Position numbers and translations under genes: made by a program. A DNA stretch of 7,826 nucleotides. Source: JBHIFB01 sp046760905. GTDB lineage: Bacteria; Gemmatimonadota; CAZMKB01. This document shows positions 1 to 6,816 of this stretch, piece by piece (within the stretch, counting starts at the first letter, position 1; every line of letters starts with the position of its first letter). The notes under the pieces are model-generated. The model was given only the letters and a program-made list of their open reading frames with translations. It was not told the DNA's origin and did not search any database. The stretch spans positions 1-7,826 of the forward strand of contig JBHIFB010000139.1 in assembly GCA_046760905.1 (NCBI GenBank), read 5' to 3'.

Positions 1-689
1 CTGGCGGCTTCCAGCACCTTACCGACCTCTCTATCGACGGCCTGCACTCCCTTCTTGATCGCCTCCTCGTTCTCGATGTGCCCCAGCACGTCTATATTCG
101 CGAAATTTGCTATGATGACGTCGTAGGCAGGGTCTTCAATCCGCTTCACAACCTGCCGTGACACCTCTTTCACGCTCATTTCCGGTTTCTTATCGAACAT
201 CATCACATCTTTCGGTGATGGCACGATGAGCCTCTCTTCCCCCGGGAAGGGATCTTTCCGCTTTCCGTTGAGAAAATAACCGAGATGGACTGCTTTCTCG
301 GACTCCACGATCTTGACCTGCTTTAGTCCGGCTTTGCTCACCACTTCACTCAGCGTATCCTCCAGTTCCACAAGCGGAGGAAAGGCTACTCTCACATCGA
401 GCTTACTGTCATATTCTATCATCGTGACGAATTTCAGCCCAAGTCCTTTCTCGGTTGTAAATTCATCGAAGGCATCATCTATGAGGCTTTGGGTGAGCTC
501 AACCTCCCTTTCCCCTCTAATATCGTAAAATATCACATAATCTCCCCGTGCCATCCTTCCCACAGGGGCACCTTCTTTGTCAACCAGGACAAGCGGCTCT
601 AGGGTTTCGTCTTCCTCGCCATTTTGATATGCTTCTCTCACCGCCAGCGCCATTGCCGTTTGTATATCGGATTTTTCAACGGTAACCAC
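1..689 (-). CDS. gpmI: iPGM-like protein lacking the N-terminal half (partial at window edge)
   Basis: The visible 229 residues align with the later part of cofactor-independent phosphoglycerate mutase (GpmI), which interconverts 3- and 2-phosphoglycerate in glycolysis. Seen: an AY-NGEEDE segment near the start, a GAPVGRM segment, R-G-E-R matching the two substrate-binding arginines, VPSPK, S-E-K matching the catalytic lysine, and NFANIDVLGH containing the Asp and His of one metal site. The rest of the metal site would lie beyond position 1. The start is GTG at 687-689 with GGAGG six bases upstream; a TAG at 693-695 closes the frame, so translation cannot begin earlier. The protein therefore begins near family residue 205 and lacks the N-terminal Asp, the nucleophilic Ser and most of the phosphotransferase domain. 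It is the last visible gene of the operon, 12 bases after the PHP gene. Family assignment is strong; mutase activity is doubtful. Confidence 0.8.
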   Translation of the reverse strand, partial: MVTVEKSDIQTAMALAVREAYQNGEEDETLEPLVLVDKEGAPVGRMARGDYVIFYDIRGEREVELTQSLIDDAFDEFTTEKGLGLKFVTMIEYDSKLDVRVAFPPLVELEDTLSEVVSKAGLKQVKIVESEKAVHLGYFLNGKRKDPFPGEERLIVPSPKDVMMFDKKPEMSVKEVSRQVVKRIEDPAYDVIIANFANIDVLGHIENEEAIKKGVQAVDREVGKVLEAA

Positions 690-695
690 CGACTA

Positions 696-700
696 CCTCC
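696..700 (-). promoter_or_regulatory. Shine-Dalgarno that fixes the iPGM-like start
   Basis: The minus strand reads GGAGG here, six bases before GTG (687-689) and directly after the TAA of the PHP gene (702-704). With the in-frame TAG at 693-695 between it and the GTG, it shows that the short iPGM-like protein has its own initiation site and is not merely a cut-off reading frame. Confidence 0.65.
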
Positions 701-701
701 A

Positions 702-1553
702 TTAATTGCTATTCTTTCTTTCCAATCGTTTCCTCAGCTCCCCGAGTAAAACATAAGGGATCCTCATATCGCCCAGCCCGACACCAATCCTCCATTCCGG
801 TTTCGCCTCGCCGTGAAAGTCGCTTCCGCCGGTGACTGCGAGCGATAGTTTCTTCGCCATCCCAAGGAGCATCTTCTGGAAATCTTCATCCTGATTGGGA
901 TGGTACACCTCCACTCCGGAAAGTCCATCCCCTGAAAACTTCCGCAGAAGATCGAACAGCGAATCGCAATCGGCGCCGATTGAGATCGGGTGTGCCAGCA
1001 CGCTGATCCCGCCGGCCTGTTCGATGGCCCTTTTCGCCTCATCGAAAGTAGGCTTGTATCTCTCAACGAACGCCTCCCGGCCTTTTTCCAAATACTGCGA
1101 GAATGCTTCTTCAACGCTTTCCACAGAGCCCTTCCTCTTGAGTGCGAGTGCGACATGGGGCCTGCCAGGAGGCGAATCACCCGCAACCTGATTTACTTCA
1201 TCCAGATCAAGAGGTACACCAATTCCATTGAGCTTCTCGACTACTTTCTTAATCCTGTGGACTCTCTCAGACTTCACCCTTCCAAGCAGTGCTCCAAGAC
1301 TCACAGCTTCTGGATCGATGAAGTAACCGAGAAGGTGCATCGTAACAAGCCGATATTTTACACCGATCTCTATACCGGCAACTCCTTCGATTCCCGCTGA
1401 CCTGCACTCCCCCATGAACTCGCCTATCCCGTCGATGCTGTCGTGATCGGTGATCCCAATGGCTTCGAGGTCCGCCTGCCTAGCTAGCCGAACTACCTTC
1501 GAGGGACTGAGCGAGCCATCCGAGGAATTAGTATGGATGTGAAGGTCTATCAT
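702..1553 (-). CDS. PHP-domain phosphoesterase (YciV / RNase AM / nucleoside 3',5'-bisphosphate phosphatase-like)
   Basis: This 283-residue cytosolic protein is a stand-alone PHP metal-dependent phosphoesterase. Visible ligands in order: HIH at residues 5-7, SDG at 11-13, TDHD at 36-38, GIE at 60-62, H73, GRPH at 130-133, AHP at 187-189, and GSDFH at 243-247. That order and the length match the YciV/TrpH group, whose characterised members hydrolyse nucleoside 3',5'-bisphosphates or act as 5'-3' exoribonucleases on short RNA. Which activity applies here is inference. The ATG overlaps the preceding phosphodiesterase stop as ATGA (1550-1553), so the two are translationally coupled; an AGGAG lies about 12 bases upstream. 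No metal ligand appears to be lost. This is the second PHP module in the operon, the first being the C-terminal domain of PolX. Confidence 0.9.
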   Translation of the reverse strand: MIDLHIHTNSSDGSLSPSKVVRLARQADLEAIGITDHDSIDGIGEFMGECRSAGIEGVAGIEIGVKYRLVTMHLLGYFIDPEAVSLGALLGRVKSERVHRIKKVVEKLNGIGVPLDLDEVNQVAGDSPPGRPHVALALKRKGSVESVEEAFSQYLEKGREAFVERYKPTFDEAKRAIEQAGGISVLAHPISIGADCDSLFDLLRKFSGDGLSGVEVYHPNQDEDFQKMLLGMAKKLSLAVTGGSDFHGEAKPEWRIGVGLGDMRIPYVLLGELRKRLERKNSN

Positions 1554-2908
1554 CTGGAAACGAGGCTCCTTCCATCGACGTCACCGGGCACGGGCAGGTT
1601 CATGAGTCTGAAAACGGTTGGTAAGATGTCTAATACGCTCGGTGTGTTCTCCACAAGCTTCTCTCCCCTCATATAGAGCATGGCATCCTCGAAGGTGTGC
1701 ATGCCGTTTATCGGCCCCTTCCCGGTGAGTTCTCCCCGACCGTGGAATCCCTTCACATCATAGCCCCAGTGGGAATCGATGACGAGGTCGGGAGCATACT
1801 CGCTCTGTTCACCGTGGAAGAGCTCCTGTCTCGCAAACACATTTCTCACGATCCGCTCACCTGAATCATTATCTCTGAGTTCAGATAGTTCCTCGCTCAC
1901 CCTTTGACGAATGGCATTGTATTCCTGCCCGAATGCTACTATCCCCTCGGGTTCCCTGCCCTTCACATTCAGGTAGATCCTTCCCGGATCCATGCAGAAT
2001 GCACGGGTCAGTTTCCAGTCTATGCTGGACATGGTCTTTTTCTCCGAATCCTTATAAGTGAGGTATCCCATCTCCTCAAGCCATCTGTTGATGTATACCT
2101 CCTTCTTCACGGTGCAGAATCCGTGATCAGAAAGTATCATTAGCGCAACATCATCATCCAGTTGGGTAATGAGCGTACCGACAAAATCATCGAGACGCTG
2201 GTAGAATTCATAAAACTTTGGTGCGTATTCCTCGTGACCCGTCTCCATATACTCCCAGACGAAATGGTGCAGCCTGTCTGTTTCCATGAAATGAACGAGA
2301 AAGAAATCCCATTTCTCTTTCTCCATGAGTAACCTGGCAGTCTGGATCCTCTTCTCGAGTGTCCTGTCGAGATCGGGAAAGATCCCGTTCAGGTCCGTTC
2401 TAGCTTTCTGTGCGTCGATATCTATGATGTATCCCATCTCCTTGAGTACCTTACCCAGTTCCCTGGGATATGTACCTTTCTCGATAGTCGGTGCTAGAAA
2501 ACCGGATACAAGGTAGCCATTGACTTCCCTCGGCGGATAGGTGACAGGAACCCCTATGCTCACCACTCTCTTGTTGTGGGCACTCAGCTGCTCCCACATC
2601 ATCTCGGCTTTCAGATTCCTTGCGTTTGGTATGTAGATGTCGTATGTACCTGGTTTCCGGTCGGCGAAACCGTAGATTCCGTGCTTGCCGGGATTTTTCC
2701 CGGTCATTACAGACGACCATGCGACGCAGGAAACACAGGGGTGTACTGAGTTCATCCTCATGAATACACCCTCATCGAACAACCCGGACAAATGTGGCAG
2801 CTTCCCCTCCTGCTTCATCCTTTTCATGAATGAATAGGGTGTCCCGTCGAATCCGAGCACCACGACTCTCGCCCCCTTCTTCCTGAAAAGTTTGCCAAGC
2901 AGGCCCAT
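1550..2908 (-). CDS. Alkaline phosphatase superfamily phosphodiesterase / nucleotide pyrophosphatase
   Basis: This 452-residue protein belongs to the type I phosphodiesterase/nucleotide pyrophosphatase branch of the alkaline phosphatase superfamily, two-zinc enzymes that cleave phosphate mono- or diesters. Expected metal ligands are visible: D21 in GFDG, D211 and H215 in METDRLHH, D261-H262 in LSDHGF, and H404 in GMHTFED. The nucleophile should be S60 in PCVSCVAW, followed by the family signature TGKNPGKHGIYGF at about 69-81. The C-terminus (SVLDILPTVFRL, then DGRSL) is also typical. There is no signal peptide, only a basic N-terminus, so it is probably cytoplasmic; most characterised relatives are exported. 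The ATG at 2906-2908 has AAGGA about six bases upstream and lies 15 bases after polX. The true substrate cannot be read from sequence. Confidence 0.88.
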   Translation of the reverse strand: MGLLGKLFRKKGARVVVLGFDGTPYSFMKRMKQEGKLPHLSGLFDEGVFMRMNSVHPCVSCVAWSSVMTGKNPGKHGIYGFADRKPGTYDIYIPNARNLKAEMMWEQLSAHNKRVVSIGVPVTYPPREVNGYLVSGFLAPTIEKGTYPRELGKVLKEMGYIIDIDAQKARTDLNGIFPDLDRTLEKRIQTARLLMEKEKWDFFLVHFMETDRLHHFVWEYMETGHEEYAPKFYEFYQRLDDFVGTLITQLDDDVALMILSDHGFCTVKKEVYINRWLEEMGYLTYKDSEKKTMSSIDWKLTRAFCMDPGRIYLNVKGREPEGIVAFGQEYNAIRQRVSEELSELRDNDSGERIVRNVFARQELFHGEQSEYAPDLVIDSHWGYDVKGFHGRGELTGKGPINGMHTFEDAMLYMRGEKLVENTPSVLDILPTVFRLMNLPVPGDVDGRSLVSR

Positions 2909-2923
2909 TCCGCTTCCTTTTGA

Positions 2924-4645
2924 TCAGGAGGCTAGCTCCCTCAGGAGCTCATCAACCTCCATCGTGTTTAACAGATTGCCCCTCGAGCACCAGCCGCGCC
3001 TTGCGACCGAAACTCCAAGCTCCATATAGTGGAATTCATCCATGCTGTGCATGTCGGTGTTCACCGCAAGCTTAACACCCAGATCCTTCGCCATCCGGGA
3101 ATACCTGTCGTTTAAATCCAGTCTCTTGGGATGGGCATTTATCTCGAGCACCGTATTGGTTCTGCCGGCGGTTTTTATAATCGCCTCCATATCCACTTCA
3201 TAAGACTCCCTTTCCCCTATGAGCCGGCCGGAAGGATGTGCGAACAGATCCACGTGCGGGTTCTCCATTGCATTTATGATCCTCGCAGTCATTTTCTCCT
3301 CCGGCTGACGGAAGCCGCTGTGAACGGAGGCAATTACCAGATCGCATATGGAGAGGACTTCATCGGAAAAATCAAGACTCCCGTCCTTGAGGATATCAAC
3401 CTCGATACCTGAGAGAATCCTGAATCCGTCAAGCTTTTTATTCAGCTCATCTATCACTGCTATCTGCCTTCTGAGACTCTGTTCGTCAATGCCTCCGGCA
3501 ATCCTTAGGGATTTTGAATGCTCAGTTATCGCGATGTATCCATAGCCGAGGCTTTTTGCATATTCAGCCACCTCCTCGAGGCTATGAGCACCGTCTGAGA
3601 GATTCGTGTGAACATGCAGATCTCCCCTTATATCAGAAAGTTCGACCAATTCAGGAAGCTCACCCTTCATAGCCGCGTCTATCTCCCCCAGATCTTCCCT
3701 TATCTCCGGTGGTATTAGAGGGAGATCAAGCACATGATAGATTTCCTCCTCCTCTTTCCCGCCCATTTTCCTGTTGCCCTTCTCCCTGAATATCCCGTAT
3801 TCATTTATCTTGAGACCCTTTCTGCTCGCCATATCCCGTAACCTGACGTTATGGGCCTTGGAGCCTGTGAAATACTGGAGTGCTGCCCCGAAACTGTCCG
3901 GTTCAACGACCCGCAGATCGACCTGTATCCCCTCATGCACTCTGATGCTGGATTTGGTATCTCCACTGGCCAAAACCTCAGATACATTCGGCAGGGAGGT
4001 GAACTGTCCCATGACTCTAACTGGATCTGTGGAGGTCACAAGCACGTCGATATCCTTCACCGTTTCTCGGCAGCGTCTCACACTTCCGGCAACTTCTATC
4101 CTCTTTATCTCGGGAAGTCCCTTTAAATTATCGATGATTTCCCTCGCTATCCTCACGGCTATTCCGAGAGGGGTTCTCTCCCTGCCGCTTTTAACCAAAG
4201 CGATGCCTTTCAGGATGTTCTCCTCTGTTTTCGCACCGAATCCGGGAAGATCCTTAAGACCCCCGGTAGCGATTATTCTTTCGAGATCCTCGATACCCGC
4301 AACCCCATGATTTTCGAACAGGTATTTAGCCTTTTTTGGCCCCATCCCAGGAACGAGGAGCACCTCGAGGAGGCTCTCGGGGATCTCGGCTTTAAGCTGC
4401 TCATGATCTGTGACCCTACCGCTTTTAAGAAATTCTGACACCTTCTTCGCAAGATCCTTGCCGATACCGGGGACCTTCTCAAGATCTCCGGCCCGCGCTA
4501 TCTCTTCGATGTCCTTCGGGAGACCCTCTATATTCATTGCCGCCCTTCTGTATGCTCTTATCTTGAACGGATTATCCCCTTTCAGTTCAAGGAGATCCGC
4601 CATTTCCTCGAAGATCCTGGCAATGCGTTCGTTCTTCATGAACAT
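2924..4645 (-). CDS. polX: DNA polymerase/3'-5' exonuclease PolX (family X polymerase + PHP domain)
   Basis: This 573-residue protein is a full-length bacterial PolX, a gap-filling base-excision-repair polymerase with a PHP nuclease domain. Domains in order: an N-terminal 8-kDa-like helical region; helix-hairpin-helix motifs at about 57-64 (VPGIGKDL), 98-105 (VPGMGPKK) and 133-139 (LPGFGAK); the nucleotidyltransferase core with GSVRR at 187-191, catalytic D198 and D200 in KDIDVLV and D243 in VDLRVV; FTGSKAHN at 259-266; and a PHP domain from about 339 with HVH 344-346, SDG 350-352, EH 375-376, GIEVD 413-417, H442, AHP 469-471 and NTDMH 529-533. All expected catalytic and metal residues are present, so both activities are likely. 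The start used is ATG 4643-4645, with GGG four bases upstream; the in-frame ATG at 4637-4639 is an alternative. It is first in the operon, just after a predicted promoter. Confidence 0.96.
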   Translation of the reverse strand: MFMKNERIARIFEEMADLLELKGDNPFKIRAYRRAAMNIEGLPKDIEEIARAGDLEKVPGIGKDLAKKVSEFLKSGRVTDHEQLKAEIPESLLEVLLVPGMGPKKAKYLFENHGVAGIEDLERIIATGGLKDLPGFGAKTEENILKGIALVKSGRERTPLGIAVRIAREIIDNLKGLPEIKRIEVAGSVRRCRETVKDIDVLVTSTDPVRVMGQFTSLPNVSEVLASGDTKSSIRVHEGIQVDLRVVEPDSFGAALQYFTGSKAHNVRLRDMASRKGLKINEYGIFREKGNRKMGGKEEEEIYHVLDLPLIPPEIREDLGEIDAAMKGELPELVELSDIRGDLHVHTNLSDGAHSLEEVAEYAKSLGYGYIAITEHSKSLRIAGGIDEQSLRRQIAVIDELNKKLDGFRILSGIEVDILKDGSLDFSDEVLSICDLVIASVHSGFRQPEEKMTARIINAMENPHVDLFAHPSGRLIGERESYEVDMEAIIKTAGRTNTVLEINAHPKRLDLNDRYSRMAKDLGVKLAVNTDMHSMDEFHYMELGVSVARRGWCSRGNLLNTMEVDELLRELAS

Positions 4646-4669
4646 TCATCCCTTCGTAAGTAACGTATT

Positions 4670-4698
4670 ATAATAATAACCCCTTTTGAAAGTCTCAA
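4670..4698 (-). promoter_or_regulatory. Predicted sigma-70-type promoter of the polX operon
   Basis: On the minus strand TTGAGA (4693-4698) is followed after 17 bases by TATTAT (4670-4675). An overlapping perfect TATAAT lies at 4667-4672, but its spacing to the same -35 box would be 20. Initiation would fall near 4660-4663, giving a leader of under 20 bases before the polX ATG. No other convincing promoter was seen between polX, the phosphodiesterase, PHP and iPGM-like genes, in line with one transcript. This rests on sequence pattern only. Confidence 0.45.
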
Positions 4699-4718
4699 GG
4701 CTCCTATGACCCTCAGGG

Positions 4719-4755
4719 GTGGGCCCTTAGAGAGAAGCGGCTTCTAAAAACCCAC
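4719..4755 (-). other. Stem-loop between acr3 and polX
   Basis: In minus-strand RNA, GUGGGUUUUUAGA (4755-4743) can pair continuously with UCUAAGGGCCCAC (4731-4719): 13 pairs, three of them G-U, closing an 11-base loop. No uridine run follows, so it is not a textbook intrinsic terminator. It lies downstream of the acr3 stop and about 20 bases before the polX -35 box. It could end or stabilise the acr3 transcript, or be an operator-like repeat. The rest of 4646-4843 contains only a 10-base palindrome, TTCGATCGAA at 4798-4807. Confidence 0.5.
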
Positions 4756-4843
4756 GGTGCCGTTGGATCGTGCCATCTATAGCTTCAGGCGCGAAAGTTC
4801 GATCGAAAGAATCGTTATCCTGCAGTTGATATTTCCTGTAGGG

Positions 4844-5890
4844 TCAGGGTATGACGGAGAAGACCTTTCGCCTCAGGTTCAGCGAAACGTTAACTAGGGT
4901 GATCAAGACGGGAACCTCAATAAGGGGTCCGATCACGGTTGCGAAAGCCTGTTTTGAAGCGATTCCGAATATCGCAACCGCGACGGCGATAGCCAGCTCG
5001 AAATCATTGCTTGCCGCAGTGAATGATGTGGCTGCTGTTTGTGCATATCCAGCACCTATCTTGCGAGCGATGAATAAGGTTACAAACCACATGAGGACAA
5101 AATAGATGACAAGAGGTACTGCGACTTTCACAACATCCAGTGGCAATTCGACTATATACTCGCCTTTCAGAGAGAACATCACTATGATTGTGAAAAGAAG
5201 CGCAACCAGTGTTATGGGGCTTATCCTTGGAACGAATGTGCTCTCATACCATTCTCTTCCTCTCAGTCTCATCAATGTGAACCTGGTTGTTATTCCAGCC
5301 AAAAAGGGGATACCCAGATAAATGAATACAGTTTTTGTGGCCTCGAGAATCGAAATGCTCACATTCAATCCCTCTACGAGGCCCAGCCAGTTCAAAAGGA
5401 ATGTGATGAAGAGGTATATGTATACCGCATAGAAGAGAACCTGGAAGATAGCATTGAAAGCCACCAAACCCACTGCCAGTTCCCTGTCGCCTTCAGCAAG
5501 CTCATTCCAGACGATGACCATTGCTATGCAACGGGCCAGTCCCACTAATATTACACCGATCATGTACTCGGGATGATTGTGCAAAAAGACGATTGCCAGA
5601 GCAAACATCACAACGGGTCCCACGATCCAGTTCTGGATAAGGGATATGGCGAGCAACTTTTTATTATGAAACAGGCGACCCATTTCCTCGTATTTCACCT
5701 TCGCCAGGGGAGGATACATCATGAGAATCAATCCTATTGCAATCGGAATCGACGTAGTACCGACCTGGAGACCGGTGATGAAACCTGTGACGGGGGGCGC
5801 CACATAGCCGATCAAGATCCCGATGCCCATGGCGCTGAAAATCCACAGAGTCAGGAATCGATCCAGAAGCGAGAGTTTCTTTTCTTCCAC
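4844..5890 (-). CDS. acr3: Acr3-type arsenite efflux permease
   Basis: This 348-residue polytopic inner-membrane protein is an Acr3 (bile/arsenite/riboflavin transporter superfamily) permease that exports arsenite using the proton gradient. It is hydrophobic almost throughout, consistent with ten membrane helices. Two residues known to be essential in the family are present: Cys121 in GLARCIAMVIVWN and Glu298 in ASNDFELAIAVAVAIFG. Length is normal for bacterial Acr3 and no break is visible. The start is GTG 5888-5890, chosen because AAAGGAG lies five bases upstream and the family N-terminal segment LSLLDRFLTLWIF follows at once. It is the last gene of the arsenic cluster, 18 bases after the stop of the restored upstream frame. 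Expression is presumably controlled by the ArsR at 6313-6675. Confidence 0.95.
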   Translation of the reverse strand: MEEKKLSLLDRFLTLWIFSAMGIGILIGYVAPPVTGFITGLQVGTTSIPIAIGLILMMYPPLAKVKYEEMGRLFHNKKLLAISLIQNWIVGPVVMFALAIVFLHNHPEYMIGVILVGLARCIAMVIVWNELAEGDRELAVGLVAFNAIFQVLFYAVYIYLFITFLLNWLGLVEGLNVSISILEATKTVFIYLGIPFLAGITTRFTLMRLRGREWYESTFVPRISPITLVALLFTIIVMFSLKGEYIVELPLDVVKVAVPLVIYFVLMWFVTLFIARKIGAGYAQTAATSFTAASNDFELAIAVAVAIFGIASKQAFATVIGPLIEVPVLITLVNVSLNLRRKVFSVIP

Positions 5891-5895
5891 GTAAA

Positions 5896-5900
5896 CTCCT
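5896..5900 (-). promoter_or_regulatory. Strong ribosome binding site deciding the GTG start of acr3
   Basis: The minus strand reads AAAGGAG immediately before the acr3 start, with five bases between AGGAG (5896-5900) and GTG (5888-5890). It supports the GTG over downstream ATG codons and shows that acr3 is initiated independently of the broken frame that reads into it from upstream. Confidence 0.6.
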
Positions 5901-5908
5901 TTCCTCTT

Positions 5909-6341
5909 TTATGTCTCTGCCAGCTTCTCCCTGATTGCTGAAAACCGCCTCTTCAGGCGTCGGCTTCCCCATGGAGACGACTTCTTCGTTCAACATGATT
6001 ATAGGCAATGCCCCGGGTCCGAAGGAGCGAACTCGCTGCAGGATCTGACGGTGATCCCGCATCGTCGGTCCGTCCGTGGCGTTTAGTACTTCAACGCTGA
6101 GATCAAGTTCCTCCTCCACCGCCCTCTTAATGAAGGTCACCAGGGATGCCGCGATCATCATTCCGACGACCCAGTACTGGAAGAGTTCCACCAGCACGAC
6201 GGCGCCTTTGATGAAGACGAACCACAGGACCTCCAGCAGGTTCCACGACAGCGGCGTATCGATTTCGGTTAGCCGGGCCGCCTCGCCGCCGACCACGCAT
6301 TTCCCGTTCTTTCTAAGAGACAGCCTCTGCTTCAACCGCAT
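5909..6341 (-). CDS. Arsenic-cluster membrane/thioredoxin-like chimera with a one-base frameshift
   Basis: I do not recognise this gene as a whole. Residues 1-34 are soluble; 35-71 are hydrophobic (one or two membrane segments, FVFIKGAVVLVELFQYWVVG) and resemble the N-terminus of ArsP/DUF318-type permeases. Residues 72-133 look like the rest of a small thioredoxin-fold protein: KRAVEEEL helix, SVEVLNA strand, GALPIIMLN with the cis-proline site, then EEVVSMGKP. The strand and CxxC expected before the helix are absent. As written, the frame runs on to 5664 across acr3. Dropping one T from the TTTT at 5941-5944 gives SAIREKLAET and a TAA at 5909-5911, 18 bases before acr3, which is a natural ending. 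The start is uncertain: ATG 6341 overlaps arsR by 29 bases, GTG 6296 follows the arsR stop, and neither has a clear ribosome site. Membrane location is likely; function is unknown. Confidence 0.55.
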
Positions 6342-6675
6342 CAGGACTCAGGACATACTTCAAGCGCTGAGCATCTTCTTTGGCTCGCTCAGTCTTGCTG
6401 AGTGAGTTCAATACGGATTCGAATAGTGAAAAAGGCAGATCAGGCAGGCCACCTTGTGCCAGTCTATAGTAAATCCACCTTCCCTGCTTGCGAGTGCTAA
6501 CTAAGCCGGCCTCTTTGAGTATTGTCAGATGCTTTGAGACAGTCGATGGAGCCAGTCCAAGCAGTTCCACAATCTGACACACGCACAATTCCTTCTTATG
6601 CAGAGCTAATACGGCTTTTAACCGGTTCTGCTCACCCAGAGCCTTAAAAACTTTTATGCAAGGATATTCAGTCAT
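6313..6675 (-). CDS. arsR: ArsR/SmtB-family arsenite-responsive repressor
   Basis: This 120-residue winged-helix protein fits the ArsR/SmtB repressors, which leave DNA when arsenite binds. Seen: an early helix with ALGEQNRLKAVLAL at 12-25, the metal-site segment ELCVC at 29-33 giving Cys31 and Cys33, the recognition helix APSTVSKHLTILKEAGLV at 42-59, and the wing RKQGRWIYYRL at 62-72. The third cysteine of the classic ELCVCDLC site is valine here; Cys6 near the N-terminus might supply a third ligand. The C-terminal tail (75-120) is charged. The ATG at 6673-6675 is preceded by GGTGGA seven bases upstream. It is the first gene of the arsenic cluster and probably represses itself, the chimera gene and acr3. 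Length is normal. Confidence 0.92.
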   Translation of the reverse strand: MTEYPCIKVFKALGEQNRLKAVLALHKKELCVCQIVELLGLAPSTVSKHLTILKEAGLVSTRKQGRWIYYRLAQGGLPDLPFSLFESVLNSLSKTERAKEDAQRLKYVLSPDAVEAEAVS

Positions 6676-6702
6676 GTTTCATCCACCCATACGAACGAAA
6701 CA
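6675..6702. promoter_or_regulatory. Inverted repeat at the arsR start, possible operator
   Basis: TGTTTC (6675-6680) and GAAACA (6697-6702) form 6-base inverted arms 16 bases apart, directly before and touching the arsR ATG and enclosing its ribosome site. A second small palindrome, CTATCCATAG, lies at 6704-6713. Either could be the ArsR operator, though 6-base arms also arise by chance. The rest of the 141-base gap up to 6816 shows only weak promoter-like hexamers (for example ATGACA on the minus strand), so no promoter is called. Confidence 0.3.
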
Positions 6703-6816
6703 CCTATCCATAGAATTCCACAGTAAAATGTCATCCTGGTCTGTACAACTCGCATTCTTCGTTCACATGGAAAACCGCTGCCGGGACTTTGAGATACTTG
6801 TGTCTTTTCATATTCC

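Noticed and set aside
990..1400. Plus-strand open frame of 136 codons opposite the PHP gene
   Set aside because: It mirrors a conserved PHP gene on the other strand and shows no motif of its own.
3774..4310. Long plus-strand open frame (178 codons) opposite polX
   Set aside because: It is antisense to a clear full-length PolX, has no recognisable domain or ribosome site, and its content is what the complement of such a gene would give.
5664..5908. C-terminal extension of the chimera reading through acr3
   Set aside because: It is translated out of frame over the conserved acr3 N-terminus; a one-base correction gives a natural stop, so this tail is not treated as real protein.
6770..6790. 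Possible terminator after the ASH gene (CCG-GCAG-CGG followed by TTTT)
   Set aside because: The stem is only three pairs, too weak to call.
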